From contig NZNS01000009.1 in NCBI GenBank assembly GCA_002694985.1, forward strand, positions 186,001-250,000: 64,000 nucleotides of DNA, in the 5' to 3' direction. Under the pieces are notes generated by a model. That model did not search any database. It worked only from the letters and a program-made list of their open reading frames with translations, and was not told the origin of the DNA. Origin of the DNA: Parvibaculum sp. Its GTDB lineage: Bacteria; Pseudomonadota; Alphaproteobacteria; Parvibaculales; Parvibaculaceae. The translations under genes and the position numbers were made by a program. Below are positions 37,235 through 45,950 of this stretch, in pieces; position 1 is the stretch's first letter; every line of letters starts with the position of its first letter.

Positions 37235-38506
37235 TTAGAGCTTGCCGGTCAGCGTTATACCCACCACGTTGCGGGTATAGTCTGCTGTAGCGACGTTCGA
37301 GTCGCGATCTTCGAACGTGTATCGCAGACCGATCTCGAAGTTCCGGTTGAGCAGATAGGTAACACCGACATTGGCGCCGATCAGGTCATCTTCGCGCGCG
37401 CTGGAGTTGAAGTCGTTGTTTTCGTAGGATGCACCACCGCTCAGGATGAGGTTGCGCATCAGCTCGTGACCTATGTCGAAGCCGACCTCCTGCTGGTCAT
37501 AACCCGACGAACCGCCAACCGTTGTTTCCTCCACACTCTGATTTGCCTTGAAGGTGATCGTAGTAAGCGGCGTCACAAACCAGTCCACATTGGCGCCAAA
37601 AGCCAAGCCATCCGTATTGGCAAAAGCGGGGTTATCGTAGTCGCGTTCCTGATAACCGATATAGACACCACCCCGCGCCATATTGGTGAGGCGGAATTCA
37701 GAACCAACAACAGCCTGCCAACCGTCTGAATCGCGCGTCACGGCAACGACCGGAGGCTGCTGATCGTATTCGATCTGGTTCAGCTGGCCTTCTACATAGA
37801 AGTTCGTGTCCGGAGATACATTATATGCGAGGCGCGCCCGCTCGATATATTCCTCGCGATCACGGAAGTCCTGATCGATATTGACGCCGCCAGCCGTCGC
37901 GCTGTCGTCGTAATCGTAGTCGAGGTATTCGCCGCCGATTGTCGCCGTCATGCGGGCGAAATCCTGCGAAATCGCAGCCCCAGCCGTGAAGAGAGTGTAT
38001 TCGATCGGCTCATTGGCAGCAGCCGGAGAGCTCGGATCACCACGATCCTCGTGCATCTGAGCGTAGCGGAGCGACCCTGTGATCGCCGTCATGGATGTAA
38101 CGTCAATCCGGCCACCGGCTCCTACATTCCAGTCGAAGCGGTCTTCGTCGCCGTTATCCGCATAGAATTGCTGCGACAGGCCCGCGTTCAGATTGAGCGC
38201 GTGGCGGCTCCAGATCGAATTGACCGCAACACCCGCCCTGAGCGTGGTGATGAAGTCGTCGGTCTCGTTGGTCGGCGTGGCGTAGATATTGTCCTCATAC
38301 GCCTCCGTCACGGAAGCACGCGGGTAAACTATGAAGCCACCGGCTCGAATGCCTGCCGCATCATAACCGGGGCGTGCCCTGTCCATCACAGACTGGCCGC
38401 GCACATCCTGAAGTTGAGTATCGGCTTCCTGGGCATAAGCACCACAAACCGAAGCCACCAAAATCCCCGCTGTCAGGGACGCGACCCGTATACCGCCGTG
38501 AGTCAT
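37235..38506 (-). CDS. Outer-membrane beta-barrel protein of the polysaccharide export locus
   Basis: About 423 residues. A signal peptide (RVASLTAGILVASVCGAYA, cut before QEAD) is followed by many alternating amphipathic strands such as NFEIGLRYTFEDRDSNVA at the end, and ends VVGITLTGKL. This fits the putative beta-barrel porin 2 / outer-membrane beta-barrel family that sits beside wza in many alphaproteobacteria. It may guide polymer through or along the outer membrane. The ATG at 38506 has GGAGG five bases upstream. Followed by an intrinsic terminator. Confidence 0.8.
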   Translation of the reverse strand: MTHGGIRVASLTAGILVASVCGAYAQEADTQLQDVRGQSVMDRARPGYDAAGIRAGGFIVYPRASVTEAYEDNIYATPTNETDDFITTLRAGVAVNSIWSRHALNLNAGLSQQFYADNGDEDRFDWNVGAGGRIDVTSMTAITGSLRYAQMHEDRGDPSSPAAANEPIEYTLFTAGAAISQDFARMTATIGGEYLDYDYDDSATAGGVNIDQDFRDREEYIERARLAYNVSPDTNFYVEGQLNQIEYDQQPPVVAVTRDSDGWQAVVGSEFRLTNMARGGVYIGYQERDYDNPAFANTDGLAFGANVDWFVTPLTTITFKANQSVEETTVGGSSGYDQQEVGFDIGHELMRNLILSGGASYENNDFNSSAREDDLIGANVGVTYLLNRNFEIGLRYTFEDRDSNVATADYTRNVVGITLTGKL

Positions 38507-38600
38507 ACACACCTCCGCTCATTTGCTTGATCAGCTAACCCCCGGCGCCCTGCCATACCCATTCACTCATGGCAGAACGATTACACCGGCTGTGCATTTC

Positions 38601-39116
38601 TTATGTCGCGCTGGCAGGCTCTTCCGGCGTCTCGTCGTTGTCGCCCACGCCTTCGCCACCGCCCCCGGCATTCTGCCCGATCGATGCCGTCTTGTCGGAG
38701 GTGCCTACGGAAACGGCGGCAACCAGCGTCTCGTCGCCGAGGGACACCACCAGAGCCAGCATGTTCGTCGCAGTCGTCGGATTTGTAAGCGCGATTACCG
38801 TGATCGCGGCACCAAGCCCCCGGCCCAGCGCAACTTTGAGAGCGCAGTCGGTAGGAAGGCCTACGGCAACAGCGACGATCACCTGCGCCGCGATCAACGG
38901 ATATTCCGAACGCGTCACATATACCTCGATCGCGACTTCGAGACCATCCGGGTCATCGGCGTACTGAGCCAGCAGCGCCTCGACATCGGCCTGGATCTGG
39001 ACCTTGGCCTGGGCCTCCACGAGTCCCAGAGCAGACGCATGGGTTGGATTGAAAGCGATCACCACGAAGGCTAGTGCCACCGCGAATACAAACGCCGTTG
39101 AAACGGATTTCAGCAT
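38601..39116 (-). CDS. Small exported protein of unknown family in the export locus
   Basis: 171 residues. The N-terminus MLKSVSTAFVFAVALAFVVI then AFNPTHASA is a clear signal peptide. The mature part has an acidic helix (VQIQADVEALLAQYADDPDG), a long alanine/valine-rich stretch with one cysteine (VAVAVGLPTDCALKVALGRG) and a glycine/glutamate-rich acidic tail (GQNAGGGGEGVGDNDETPEE). The ATG at 39116 is favoured because the signal peptide begins there; the frame is open to 39149. It sits between wza and the beta-barrel gene, all on the same strand, which suggests a periplasmic role in export. I recognise no domain. Confidence 0.65.
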   Translation of the reverse strand: MLKSVSTAFVFAVALAFVVIAFNPTHASALGLVEAQAKVQIQADVEALLAQYADDPDGLEVAIEVYVTRSEYPLIAAQVIVAVAVGLPTDCALKVALGRGLGAAITVIALTNPTTATNMLALVVSLGDETLVAAVSVGTSDKTASIGQNAGGGGEGVGDNDETPEEPASAT

Positions 39117-39413
39117 GGCAAGATCTCCTCGGATCGTCGGACCTCGCACCCAAGGAGGACAGGAGGCTACCGCAAGACTGCGCGACTAAATGATTGGCGA
39201 CCCCCGCCTGCTAACCATTGCACGTTAATTAAAGAATAGCACAAGTGTGACGCGAGCCCGATGTACAAGCTGCCGCCGGTGCGAGTTTCCGGCCATTTGA
39301 CGTCGCTTTTCCACTTGGCAGTGGCCGAAATACCACGTCTTCAAAAGTTAAAAATTCGCATCGGTATAAGGGCTCATGGTTAATGGCCCGGTCTGGGACA
39401 GCTAGCCCTCGGA
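39117..39413. other. Non-coding gap between wza and the exported protein gene
   Basis: About 300 bases without a supported gene. The part near 39210-39240 is AT-rich (it contains GTTAATTAAAG) and could hold the promoter of the exported protein gene to its left. I see no clear hairpin terminator for wza. Confidence 0.5.
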
Positions 39414-40082
39414 TCAGAAGAAACGCTCCGGCACACGCACGACATCGCCCGGCAAAACCTTGACCGCCTGACTGGCAGGATAGCTGACCTCATTTCCTTC
39501 GCCGCGTGTGATGTAGACCACATTTTGATTTGCCCGGTAGGTATACCCCCCCGCCACGGCAACGGCATTGAGCGCCGTCATGCTGCTCGTATAGGGATAC
39601 TGACCGGGTTCGGCGACCTCACCATAGATATAGAAGGGCCGGTAGTTCATGACCTCCACACTGACGCGCGGATTGGTGAGATAGCCATCGCGCAGCTTGG
39701 TTTCGACCGCATCCTCAAACTCGCTGAGAGTAAGTCCGCGCGCGCGGACCTGCCCGATGAGCGGAAGAGCCACCGTACCGGACCCGCTGACATCAAATTC
39801 TCCGGAAAGATCCAGCTCGCCGAAGACAATGACCCGCAGCTTGTCGCCGGAACCGAGTTCGTAGTCGATATCGGCATTCGGTGGCAGCGGGGCGTCTGAG
39901 GAAGCTGGCGATTGCGATGCCACAGGAGCGGGCGCCGTAGTCCGCGGCCCGTCTACGCAGGCAGCGACCGCCGTCATGAGCAGAAGAGCAAAAGCCGCCA
40001 CTACCTTCCGCCGCAGGGCGACAAGGTCTATCCGCCGGCGGAAACCCCTGTCACTCACCGTACCTGCCGCAGAATGGTTCAT
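39414..40082 (-). CDS. wza: Polysaccharide export lipoprotein (Wza/OMA family)
   Basis: About 222 residues. The signal peptide ends LLLMTAVAACVDG, with a lipobox cysteine. The poly-export domain reads YELGSGDKLRVIVFGELDLS, GTVALPLIGQVRARGLTLSE; a SLBB domain follows (YRPFYIYGEVAEPGQYPYTS, LNAVAVAGGYTYRANQNVVY). It forms the outer-membrane exit channel for the polymer, working with Wzc. The ATG at 40082 is preceded by GAGAGG. It is shorter than E. coli Wza (about 380 residues), which is common in alphaproteobacteria, where one SLBB repeat is present and the barrel-forming end is missing. The separate beta-barrel gene may make up for this. Confidence 0.88.
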   Translation of the reverse strand: MNHSAAGTVSDRGFRRRIDLVALRRKVVAAFALLLMTAVAACVDGPRTTAPAPVASQSPASSDAPLPPNADIDYELGSGDKLRVIVFGELDLSGEFDVSGSGTVALPLIGQVRARGLTLSEFEDAVETKLRDGYLTNPRVSVEVMNYRPFYIYGEVAEPGQYPYTSSMTALNAVAVAGGYTYRANQNVVYITRGEGNEVSYPASQAVKVLPGDVVRVPERFF

Positions 40083-40272
40083 CGAAAAGCCCTCTCTAAA
40101 TCTGGTCCGTCCGCGCCTGGAACAGAAAACTCCGTGGGCGCCGCACTCGCAACTTTCTGCATCACCACACGCTCCCACACGGCGAAGAACAACTCCGATT
40201 TCGTTTTCTAACACCAAATCGTGTCGTGATTAGAATGGAAACGCAGAAAATAATCAGTTTCCCGCGTGCTGG

Positions 40273-41073
40273 TTAACCTGTCGCCGCCAGGGAAACATCC
40301 ACCTCGCGCGTCTGCACGAAACGTCGAGAGGTCCCTTCCAGGACGAGCGCGGTCAGCACACCGGTCATATAGGCCCCTGTATCTACACCAATGCGGTTAG
40401 ATCGGATGACAACCTCTTCGCTCGGCGTATGTCCATGCACGACGATTTTTCCGAAAGTGCGGGCGGAATCGAGAAAGCCTTCGCGTATCCAGAGCAAATC
40501 TTCCTCAATCTGACGATCGAGGGGCACACCCGGTCTGACGCCCGCATGAGCAAAGAAATACCCGCCGAACTCGGCCGAGAGGGCGAGCGACGTGAGGAAG
40601 CGGAAATGGGTATCGGGAAGGACAGCGGCGAAACGCTCTCTGGCATATTCGAAGGCGGCGGGATCGTCCGTGCGCGTCAGTTCGGTGATACCGTAAGAGT
40701 GGAGCGTCTCGAGGCCGCCGTAATATTTCCACGTCTTGCCGAAAGCCGCGTCCTGAAGGAATTGCAGCATCGCCTGCTCGTGATTTCCCTTCAGGAAGAC
40801 ACGCTCGAATCCGGGAATGAGGTCGCCGCAAAGGCGCTCCAGAACGGCCTTCGACTGAAGCCCGCGATCCACATAATCTCCAAGGAAAATCAATATGTTA
40901 CGCTCGGCCGACACGCTTGAGGCATCGGCTTCGATCTGATCGAGCAGCCGGGCGAGCAGGTCGTCGCGGCCATGCACGTCCCCGATCGCGTAAATCCGCA
41001 TCCCTTCGGGCAGAGAGGGAGGTTCGCCGCCGCCAAAAACACTTTTGAGCCGGTTGAGCAGTCCGCCGGTCAC
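40273..41073 (-). CDS. PPP-family metallophosphatase (serine/threonine or bis(5'-nucleosyl) phosphatase type)
   Basis: About 266 residues. The PPP signature is complete: RIYAIGDVHGRDDLLARLLD, ILIFLGDYVDRGLQSKAVLE, ERVFLKGNHEQAMLQFL, FFAHAGVRPGVP and IVVHGHTPSEEVVIR. These residues bind two metals and cleave phosphoesters in the cytoplasm. The GTG at 41073 has GGAAGGA in front; an alternative GTG is at 41091. It sits upstream of wza on the same strand with a gap of about 190 bases. A role in reversing Wzc phosphorylation is possible but unproven; PPP enzymes also hydrolyse Ap4A. Confidence 0.83.
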   Translation of the reverse strand: MTGGLLNRLKSVFGGGEPPSLPEGMRIYAIGDVHGRDDLLARLLDQIEADASSVSAERNILIFLGDYVDRGLQSKAVLERLCGDLIPGFERVFLKGNHEQAMLQFLQDAAFGKTWKYYGGLETLHSYGITELTRTDDPAAFEYARERFAAVLPDTHFRFLTSLALSAEFGGYFFAHAGVRPGVPLDRQIEEDLLWIREGFLDSARTFGKIVVHGHTPSEEVVIRSNRIGVDTGAYMTGVLTALVLEGTSRRFVQTREVDVSLAATG

Positions 41074-41308
41074 GAGTTCCTTCCGGCACACATGCGCATG
41101 CCTCTTTGTCAGTCAGCCCCCAAGATCATAAGGGTAGTAGATTTCCGTGTGCAAACAAGGACATGCCTGCCGGAACGAACCGGTTTCCCCGCGCCGGGAC
41201 GGTTTCGCCACACCCCGAAAGCACATCTATAGAGTAGCAAGGCAATTGCGATATAAGAGGTGCAAATCACCTGGAGGCGGTCCGCCGCCGCGCCACAAGG
41301 AGTGCGAC

Positions 41309-42292
41309 TTGTCCCGCAGCACGACCAGACCAACGGCAGAAAACAGCCATCTGGCCTCCGCCCATCGGACCCTCTCGCTCGAAATCGAAGGGCTGAAGGC
41401 GCTGATGGCCTCGCTCGATGGCCCCTTTGTCGAGGCGGTCGAAACGCTGGGCCGCGCTGAAGGCCGGATCGTTGTGACGGGCATGGGAAAATCCGGCCAT
41501 GTAGCCCGGAAAATCGCGGCAACCCTCGCCTCCACCGGCTCCCCGTCTCAATATGTGCATCCAGGCGAGGCCTCCCATGGCGACCTTGGCATGATCACGG
41601 CGGCCGACGTTATCCTCGCGCTCTCCTGGTCGGGCGAGACGGCCGAACTCTCCAGCATCATTTCTCATGCGAAACGGTTTGCGATCCCCCTGATCGCCAT
41701 GACGGCTGAGGGCGCAAGCGCGCTTGGCCGCGCGGGCGACGTGGCGCTCGTCCTTCCGCGCGCGGAGGAAGCCTGCCCCAACAAGCTCGCACCGACGACC
41801 TCGACCACCATGCAGCTTGCGCTCGGCGATGCACTGGCCATCGCACTGCTTGAGAAAAAAGGCTTTTCCGCCAAGGACTTCAAAGTCTTCCATCCCGGCG
41901 GCAAGCTCGGCGCCATGCTCTCCCATGTGCGCGAGGTGATGCATGTGGGCGACGAACTGCCGCTTACCGGACCCGACACGCCCATGTCGGAAGTGCTGCT
42001 TTTGATGTCGCAGAAGAGCCTCGGCTGCGCGGGCATCGTGGATGAAAACGGCAAACTCGACGGCATGATCACGGATGGCGATATCCGCCGTCATTCCTCC
42101 GGCGACCTGCTGACGCGCAAGGCAAGCGAGGTGATGAACGCCGCGCCCAAGACGGTCAGCCCCGACATGCTCGCCTCCGAGGCAGTGAAACTTCTCAACG
42201 AGAAGAAGATCACCAGCCTCTTTGTGGTCGAGGACGGCAAGCCCGTGGGCGTCGTCCATATCCACGATTTCCTGAAGGCGGGCGTCGTCTGA
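41309..42292 (+). CDS. kdsD: KpsF/GutQ-type arabinose-5-phosphate isomerase
   Basis: About 327 residues. The SIS domain reads EGRIVVTGMGKSGHVARKIA, STGSPSQYVHPGEASHGDLG and LALSWSGETAEL, then two CBS motifs from about residue 210 (LGCAGIVDENGKLDGMITDG, SLFVVEDGKPVGVVHIHDFL). It interconverts ribulose-5-phosphate and arabinose-5-phosphate, the first step to Kdo. The open frame starts at 41147, but the family length and an AAGGAG site favour TTG at 41309. Divergent from the phosphatase. Kdo is needed for lipopolysaccharide core or capsule linker. Confidence 0.9.
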   Translation: MSRSTTRPTAENSHLASAHRTLSLEIEGLKALMASLDGPFVEAVETLGRAEGRIVVTGMGKSGHVARKIAATLASTGSPSQYVHPGEASHGDLGMITAADVILALSWSGETAELSSIISHAKRFAIPLIAMTAEGASALGRAGDVALVLPRAEEACPNKLAPTTSTTMQLALGDALAIALLEKKGFSAKDFKVFHPGGKLGAMLSHVREVMHVGDELPLTGPDTPMSEVLLLMSQKSLGCAGIVDENGKLDGMITDGDIRRHSSGDLLTRKASEVMNAAPKTVSPDMLASEAVKLLNEKKITSLFVVEDGKPVGVVHIHDFLKAGVV

Positions 42293-42303
42293 TATCCCCA
42301 CCT

Positions 42304-42372
42304 CCGGGGACAAGGGCGGGCGACCGTCACACGAACGTCACCGAACCGTCACATCCGGGCGGCTTGTCCCCG
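42304..42372. repeat. Inverted repeat enclosing three CGTCAC repeats spaced 11 bases
   Basis: CGGGGACAAG at 42305-42314 pairs with CTTGTCCCCG at 42363-42372. The loop carries CCGTCAC, ACGTCAC and CCGTCAC at exact 11-base spacing, the same layout as the candidate Pho box before wzx. It lies between the convergent kdsD and btuF-like genes and overlaps the last btuF codons. It could be a bidirectional transcription end or a protein site; no gene starts just downstream of it on either strand. Confidence 0.5.
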
Positions 42373-43183
42373 CCCCCGGGGATTTCCCCTCCGCCAGCGC
42401 ATGCGCCCGGGCATGAATGATATCCCGCAAAACGGCGAGCCCCTCGGTGAGCGATGCCGGACCCGGCTGCAGGATGATCGACGACTTGATCTCGTGAAGG
42501 GCCCCGTCGCGAATAACGGGCATATCCTTGAAGGCAGGGCGGGCCGCCACCTTCTCCGGCCTGAACTTTTTCCCGCACCATGAGCCGATGATGAGGTCGG
42601 GTTCGCGCGCCGCGACCTCCTCGTAGGAAATGATCCGGTCCTTCGCCGAGCGCCGTGAGGCGAGGTCGTCGAAAATATCGTCCCCGCCTGCGATGGCGAT
42701 GAGTTCGGACACCCATGCAATGCCGGAGATGGCAGGCTCGTCCCACTCCTCGAAATAGACGCGCGGACGAAGCGGAAGCGCGGCGCTCTCCGCCCTCACC
42801 TTTTCCATGCCCTCCACCAGCGAGGCAACGAGCGTCTCCGCTTCGCGGGCCTTCCCCGTGAACGCGCCGAGCATGTGGATCATGTCGAGGATCTCAGGGA
42901 TGGTGCGCTGGTTGAAGGCATGGACATTGACGCCCGCCTTCACCAGATCGCGAACGATCTCGGCCTGAATATCCGAGAAGGTGAGAACGAGATCGGGTTC
43001 CAGCGCAAGGATCTTTGGAACATCGGCGGAGATGAAGGCCGAGACGCGCGGCTTCTCACGCCGCGCCCGAGGCGGACGGACCGTATAGCCGGAAATGCCG
43101 ACGATACGATCCTCCTCGCCGAGCAGGTAAAGCGTCTCGACCGTCTCTTCCGTGAGACAGACGATTCTCTCGGGCGGAAACAT
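42338..43183 (-). CDS. BtuF-like cobalamin-binding protein without a signal peptide
   Basis: 281 residues of the periplasmic-binding type III fold. PERIVCLTEETVETLYLLGE, RIVGISGYTVRPPRARREKP, PKILALEPDLVLTFSDIQAE, YFEEWDEPAISGIAWVSELI and EPDLIIGSWCGKKFRPEKVA match the BtuF/FecB pattern. It starts straight with the domain and has no visible signal peptide or lipobox, so export is doubtful. The start overlaps the membrane-protein stop by one base (TGATG), and both follow a cobalamin riboswitch. Hence a role in vitamin B12 binding or uptake is likely. Confidence 0.82.
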   Translation of the reverse strand: MFPPERIVCLTEETVETLYLLGEEDRIVGISGYTVRPPRARREKPRVSAFISADVPKILALEPDLVLTFSDIQAEIVRDLVKAGVNVHAFNQRTIPEILDMIHMLGAFTGKAREAETLVASLVEGMEKVRAESAALPLRPRVYFEEWDEPAISGIAWVSELIAIAGGDDIFDDLASRRSAKDRIISYEEVAAREPDLIIGSWCGKKFRPEKVAARPAFKDMPVIRDGALHEIKSSIILQPGPASLTEGLAVLRDIIHARAHALAEGKSPGAGTSRPDVTVR

Positions 43184-43746
43184 CAGCCCGCCCGCGCAGG
43201 AAGCGGCGCCGCGACGCCCGCAAGCTGCCCGAGCTTCTGAACGCCTGCAAGAAGCGCGAGCGCCAGCGCGTTCATCTGCAAGACCCAGCGCACGACCTCC
43301 GTCGAAAGCCCGTGCTCGCCCGTTCCGATCAGAACGCCCGCGCCCTGAAGCCCGAGCTGATAGGCGGCAAAAGATGCAATGAACGCAAGCGCGAGCGAAA
43401 TGATATAGCCCGCGCCGGTGACAAGACGCGCCACCATGAGCGCCGCGCCAAGACCGAGCATGGCGGAGACACCGATGCCCGCCCCCCAGGCAATGGTGGC
43501 GGCATCATGCGGGTAGCCGAGGAAACCGAAGCCCACCACCTGATTGATGGCAAAGGCGAGCAGGATCGTCAGCGCCGCATCGAGCCGGCGCATATTGAGC
43601 GCGGCTACGGCCGCCAGCGCCGCGAAAGGCGCCGCACAGGCAAAGACGAAGCTGAAGAGCGTCGCGGCGGCCGCAAGAAAGATGCCCCAGCCGAGGCGGC
43701 GCGCATTGCCGGATAGCGGAAAGGATGTGTTCGTCATATCGGTCAT
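43183..43746 (-). CDS. Small membrane protein controlled by a cobalamin riboswitch
   Basis: 187 residues with about six helices (GWGIFLAAAATLFSFVFACA, AGYIISLALAFIASFAAYQL, WVLQMNALALALLAGVQKLG). The ATG at 43746 was chosen because the helical part starts soon after it and it lies about 115 bases past the riboswitch. It is coupled to the BtuF-like gene by a one-base overlap. No ATP-binding or classic permease motif is seen. A B12 or cobalt transporter is a reasonable guess from regulation; the family is not one I can name. Confidence 0.72.
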   Translation of the reverse strand: MTDMTNTSFPLSGNARRLGWGIFLAAAATLFSFVFACAAPFAALAAVAALNMRRLDAALTILLAFAINQVVGFGFLGYPHDAATIAWGAGIGVSAMLGLGAALMVARLVTGAGYIISLALAFIASFAAYQLGLQGAGVLIGTGEHGLSTEVVRWVLQMNALALALLAGVQKLGQLAGVAAPLPARAG

Positions 43747-43854
43747 GGCCAATACCCTCGTTATGGCGGACGGGCATGACCAAAGACGCAGGCGGATGCA
43801 TAAAACGAAAACCCGCCGACGGCTTTCGGGGCACCCCGCCCAAAAATCCAGTCT

Positions 43855-44066
43855 CCGTCGCGGCAGGTCTCCTGGCTCGCGGGTCGCTGCATCCTCTCCG
43901 CCTTCCCGGCACATTGGCCAGTGGCATGGTCGAGAAAGATGCTCGCCGCTTACAGTTGCGGGGGCAGCTCCGGTTTACGCCTTGCCTCGAAGGAGGATGG
44001 GCGCCCCGGATTCCCTTTTCACCCCGGCCGAAACCGGGGAACCGTGACGAACTGAGGGTCAACATA
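43855..44066 (-). promoter_or_regulatory. Cobalamin (B12) riboswitch
   Basis: The minus strand contains the B12 box AGCCAGGAGACCTGCCG (43861-43877) near its 3' end. Upstream lie the other conserved parts of the adenosylcobalamin aptamer, including the GCCACTG element (43918-43924, seen as CAGTGGC on the plus strand) and a GGGAA-type segment about 100 bases further. The total length of about 200 bases and the location before the membrane protein gene fit. It should reduce expression of the two downstream genes when B12 is plentiful. Confidence 0.9.
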
Positions 44067-44169
44067 TTGAAGTCTGTGTCAAGCGTTCCATTAACAGGTC
44101 ATATTGTCGTTATAGGATTTTTGAAGGCGCGCCCGCATACACTGCGCGAATGGCAGGCAGCATCGGCAC

Positions 44170-44853
44170 ATGACCAAAACGAAAACAGCAAAACCAAAAG
44201 CGATTCTTTCCTGGAGCTCCGGCAAGGACAGCGCCTTTGCGCTGCATGAAGTGAGGCGGGCGGGCCTTGCCGATGTCGTCGCGCTTCTCACCACGGTCAA
44301 CGAAACCCATGAGCGCGTCGCCATGCATGGCGTGCGCGAAAACCTGCTCGACCTGCAGGCGGAGGCAGCCGGCCTGCCGCTCATCAAGGTGAAGCTGCCC
44401 TGGCCCTGCTCCAACGAGGTCTATGAAGAGCGGATGGAGCAAGCCATGGCGCGCATTCAGGCCGAGGGCATCACCCATACGGTTTTCGGCGATCTCTTTC
44501 TTGAGGACATCCGCGCCTATCGCGAGGAACGCCTTGCCGCAGCCGGCATGGAAGGCATCTTCCCGCTCTGGGGGCGTGACACGAAAACACTCGCGCGCGA
44601 CATGATCGGCAGCGGTCTCGTCACGCATCTTGCCTGTGTGGACCCGAAACAGATTCCGGCCACGCTTTCCGGGCGGCGCTTCGACGAGGCGCTGCTCGCA
44701 GCACTGCCCGCAAGCGCCGACCCTTGTGGTGAAAATGGCGAGTTTCACACCGCCGTCACGGCGGGACCGATGTTTGCCCATGCGATCCCCGTGACCATCG
44801 GCGAGACGGTGACGCGCGAAGGCTTTGTCTATACGGACGTGATCCCTGTGTGA
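44170..44853 (+). CDS. DUF71/COG2102 ATP-dependent amidoligase-like protein (Dph6 type)
   Basis: 227 residues. The PP-loop AILSWSSGKDSAFALHEVRR binds ATP; LLTTVNETHERVAMHGVREN, GLPLIKVKLPWPCSNEVYEE, VFGDLFLEDIRAYREERLAA and EGIFPLWGRDTKTLARDMI are the family blocks. In archaea and eukaryotes the family amidates diphthine; bacteria lack diphthamide. A bacterial subgroup found next to B12 genes has been proposed by comparative genomics to act in B12 salvage. Here it lies back to back with the cobalamin riboswitch operon, which supports that reading. Confidence 0.85.
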   Translation: MTKTKTAKPKAILSWSSGKDSAFALHEVRRAGLADVVALLTTVNETHERVAMHGVRENLLDLQAEAAGLPLIKVKLPWPCSNEVYEERMEQAMARIQAEGITHTVFGDLFLEDIRAYREERLAAAGMEGIFPLWGRDTKTLARDMIGSGLVTHLACVDPKQIPATLSGRRFDEALLAALPASADPCGENGEFHTAVTAGPMFAHAIPVTIGETVTREGFVYTDVIPV

Positions 44854-44896
44854 AACAGCGTGGGAACGCAGCCCCGCCGTCGCGCGTTATTGCCGG

Positions 44897-45880
44897 ATGG
44901 ACGGAAAAGCGGAACGCCCCGACAACAGCGGACAAAACCTCTCGAAGAAACGCGGTCACTATGCTGATGCACCTTCGCAAATTCCGCGCGCTGGCTGGAA
45001 GGAAATCGCCTGGCGCGTCTGGGGCGAACTGGCTCGCGACCGCGTGACGCTCGTCGCGGCGGGCGTGACCTTCTATATCCTGCTCGCGCTCTTTCCCGCG
45101 CTTGCCGCTTTCGTCTCCATCTATGGTTTCGTGGCGGACCCCAAGACCATTGCCGATCACATCGCTTTCCTTGGCGGACTTTTGCCCTCCGAAGGACTTG
45201 AACTCATCCGTGCGCAGCTCGACGGATTGCTTCAGCAAAACACCGACGCCCTCGGCCTCGGTTTCCTGCTCGGGCTTGGCATTGCGCTTTGGAGCGCAAA
45301 CAACAGCGTGAAGGCGCTCTTTCAGGCGATGAATGTCGCTTACGAAGAAAGGGAGAAGCGCTCGATCCTGCGGCTGCACCTTGTCAGCTTTTCCTTCACG
45401 CTGGGCGCGATCCTGATCGGCGTACTCTTTCTGCTGTCGGTCGGCGTGGTGCCGGCCGCACTCGCTCTGCTTCACCTCGACGGCTGGACGGAATGGCTGA
45501 TCGCGCTTGGCCGCTGGCCGGTGATGCTGTTTGCGGTGGGCACGGGCATCAGCCTCCTCTATCGCTACGGCCCGAGCCGCGCGGAAGCGAAGCTCCGATG
45601 GATCACCTGGGGTTCGGGAATTGCGACCATGGTCTGGATTGCGGCCTCCATCGGCTTCTCCTTCTATCTGGAGAATTTCGCCAACTACAACGCGACCTAT
45701 GGCGCGCTCGGCGCGGTGATCGGCCTGATGATGTGGTGCTGGCTTTCGGTGGTAATCCTGCTTGTCGGCGCGGAGCTCAATGCGGAGATCGAACACCAGA
45801 CCGCACGCGATTCAACGACAGGCGAGCGAAAGCCGATGGGCGAGCGCGGCGCGGTCGTCGCGGACACGCTTGGAGAATAG
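44897..45880 (+). CDS. YihY/BrkB-family inner membrane protein
   Basis: 327 residues. The family core is VTLVAAGVTFYILLALFPAL, FLGLGIALWSANNSVKALFQ (in the protein as LLGLGIALWSANN), AMNVAYEEREKRSILRLHLV and GAVIGLMMWCWLSVVILLVG then AELNAEIEHQTARD. About six helices. The old link to RNase BN is wrong; the function of YihY/BrkB proteins is not settled. It follows the DUF71 gene by about 40 bases in the same direction and may be on its transcript. Confidence 0.87.
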   Translation: MDGKAERPDNSGQNLSKKRGHYADAPSQIPRAGWKEIAWRVWGELARDRVTLVAAGVTFYILLALFPALAAFVSIYGFVADPKTIADHIAFLGGLLPSEGLELIRAQLDGLLQQNTDALGLGFLLGLGIALWSANNSVKALFQAMNVAYEEREKRSILRLHLVSFSFTLGAILIGVLFLLSVGVVPAALALLHLDGWTEWLIALGRWPVMLFAVGTGISLLYRYGPSRAEAKLRWITWGSGIATMVWIAASIGFSFYLENFANYNATYGALGAVIGLMMWCWLSVVILLVGAELNAEIEHQTARDSTTGERKPMGERGAVVADTLGE

Positions 45881-45911
45881 AGGGGAAGGCTCAAGAGGGG
45901 CGCCCCTCACT

Positions 45912-45950
45912 CCATCGTCTCATTTCATCGTCTCATTCCATCGTCTCATT
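45912..45950. repeat. 13-bp tandem repeat, three copies
   Basis: CATCGTCTCATTT is repeated three times with a single base changed, and a partial fourth copy follows. It lies between the YihY-type gene and a small minus-strand reading frame whose stop falls within the end of the array. It may be a slippage product. Confidence 0.8.

Noticed and set aside
39220..39235. CtrA site at the TTAATTAA
   Set aside because: The spacing does not fit TTAA-N7-TTAA.
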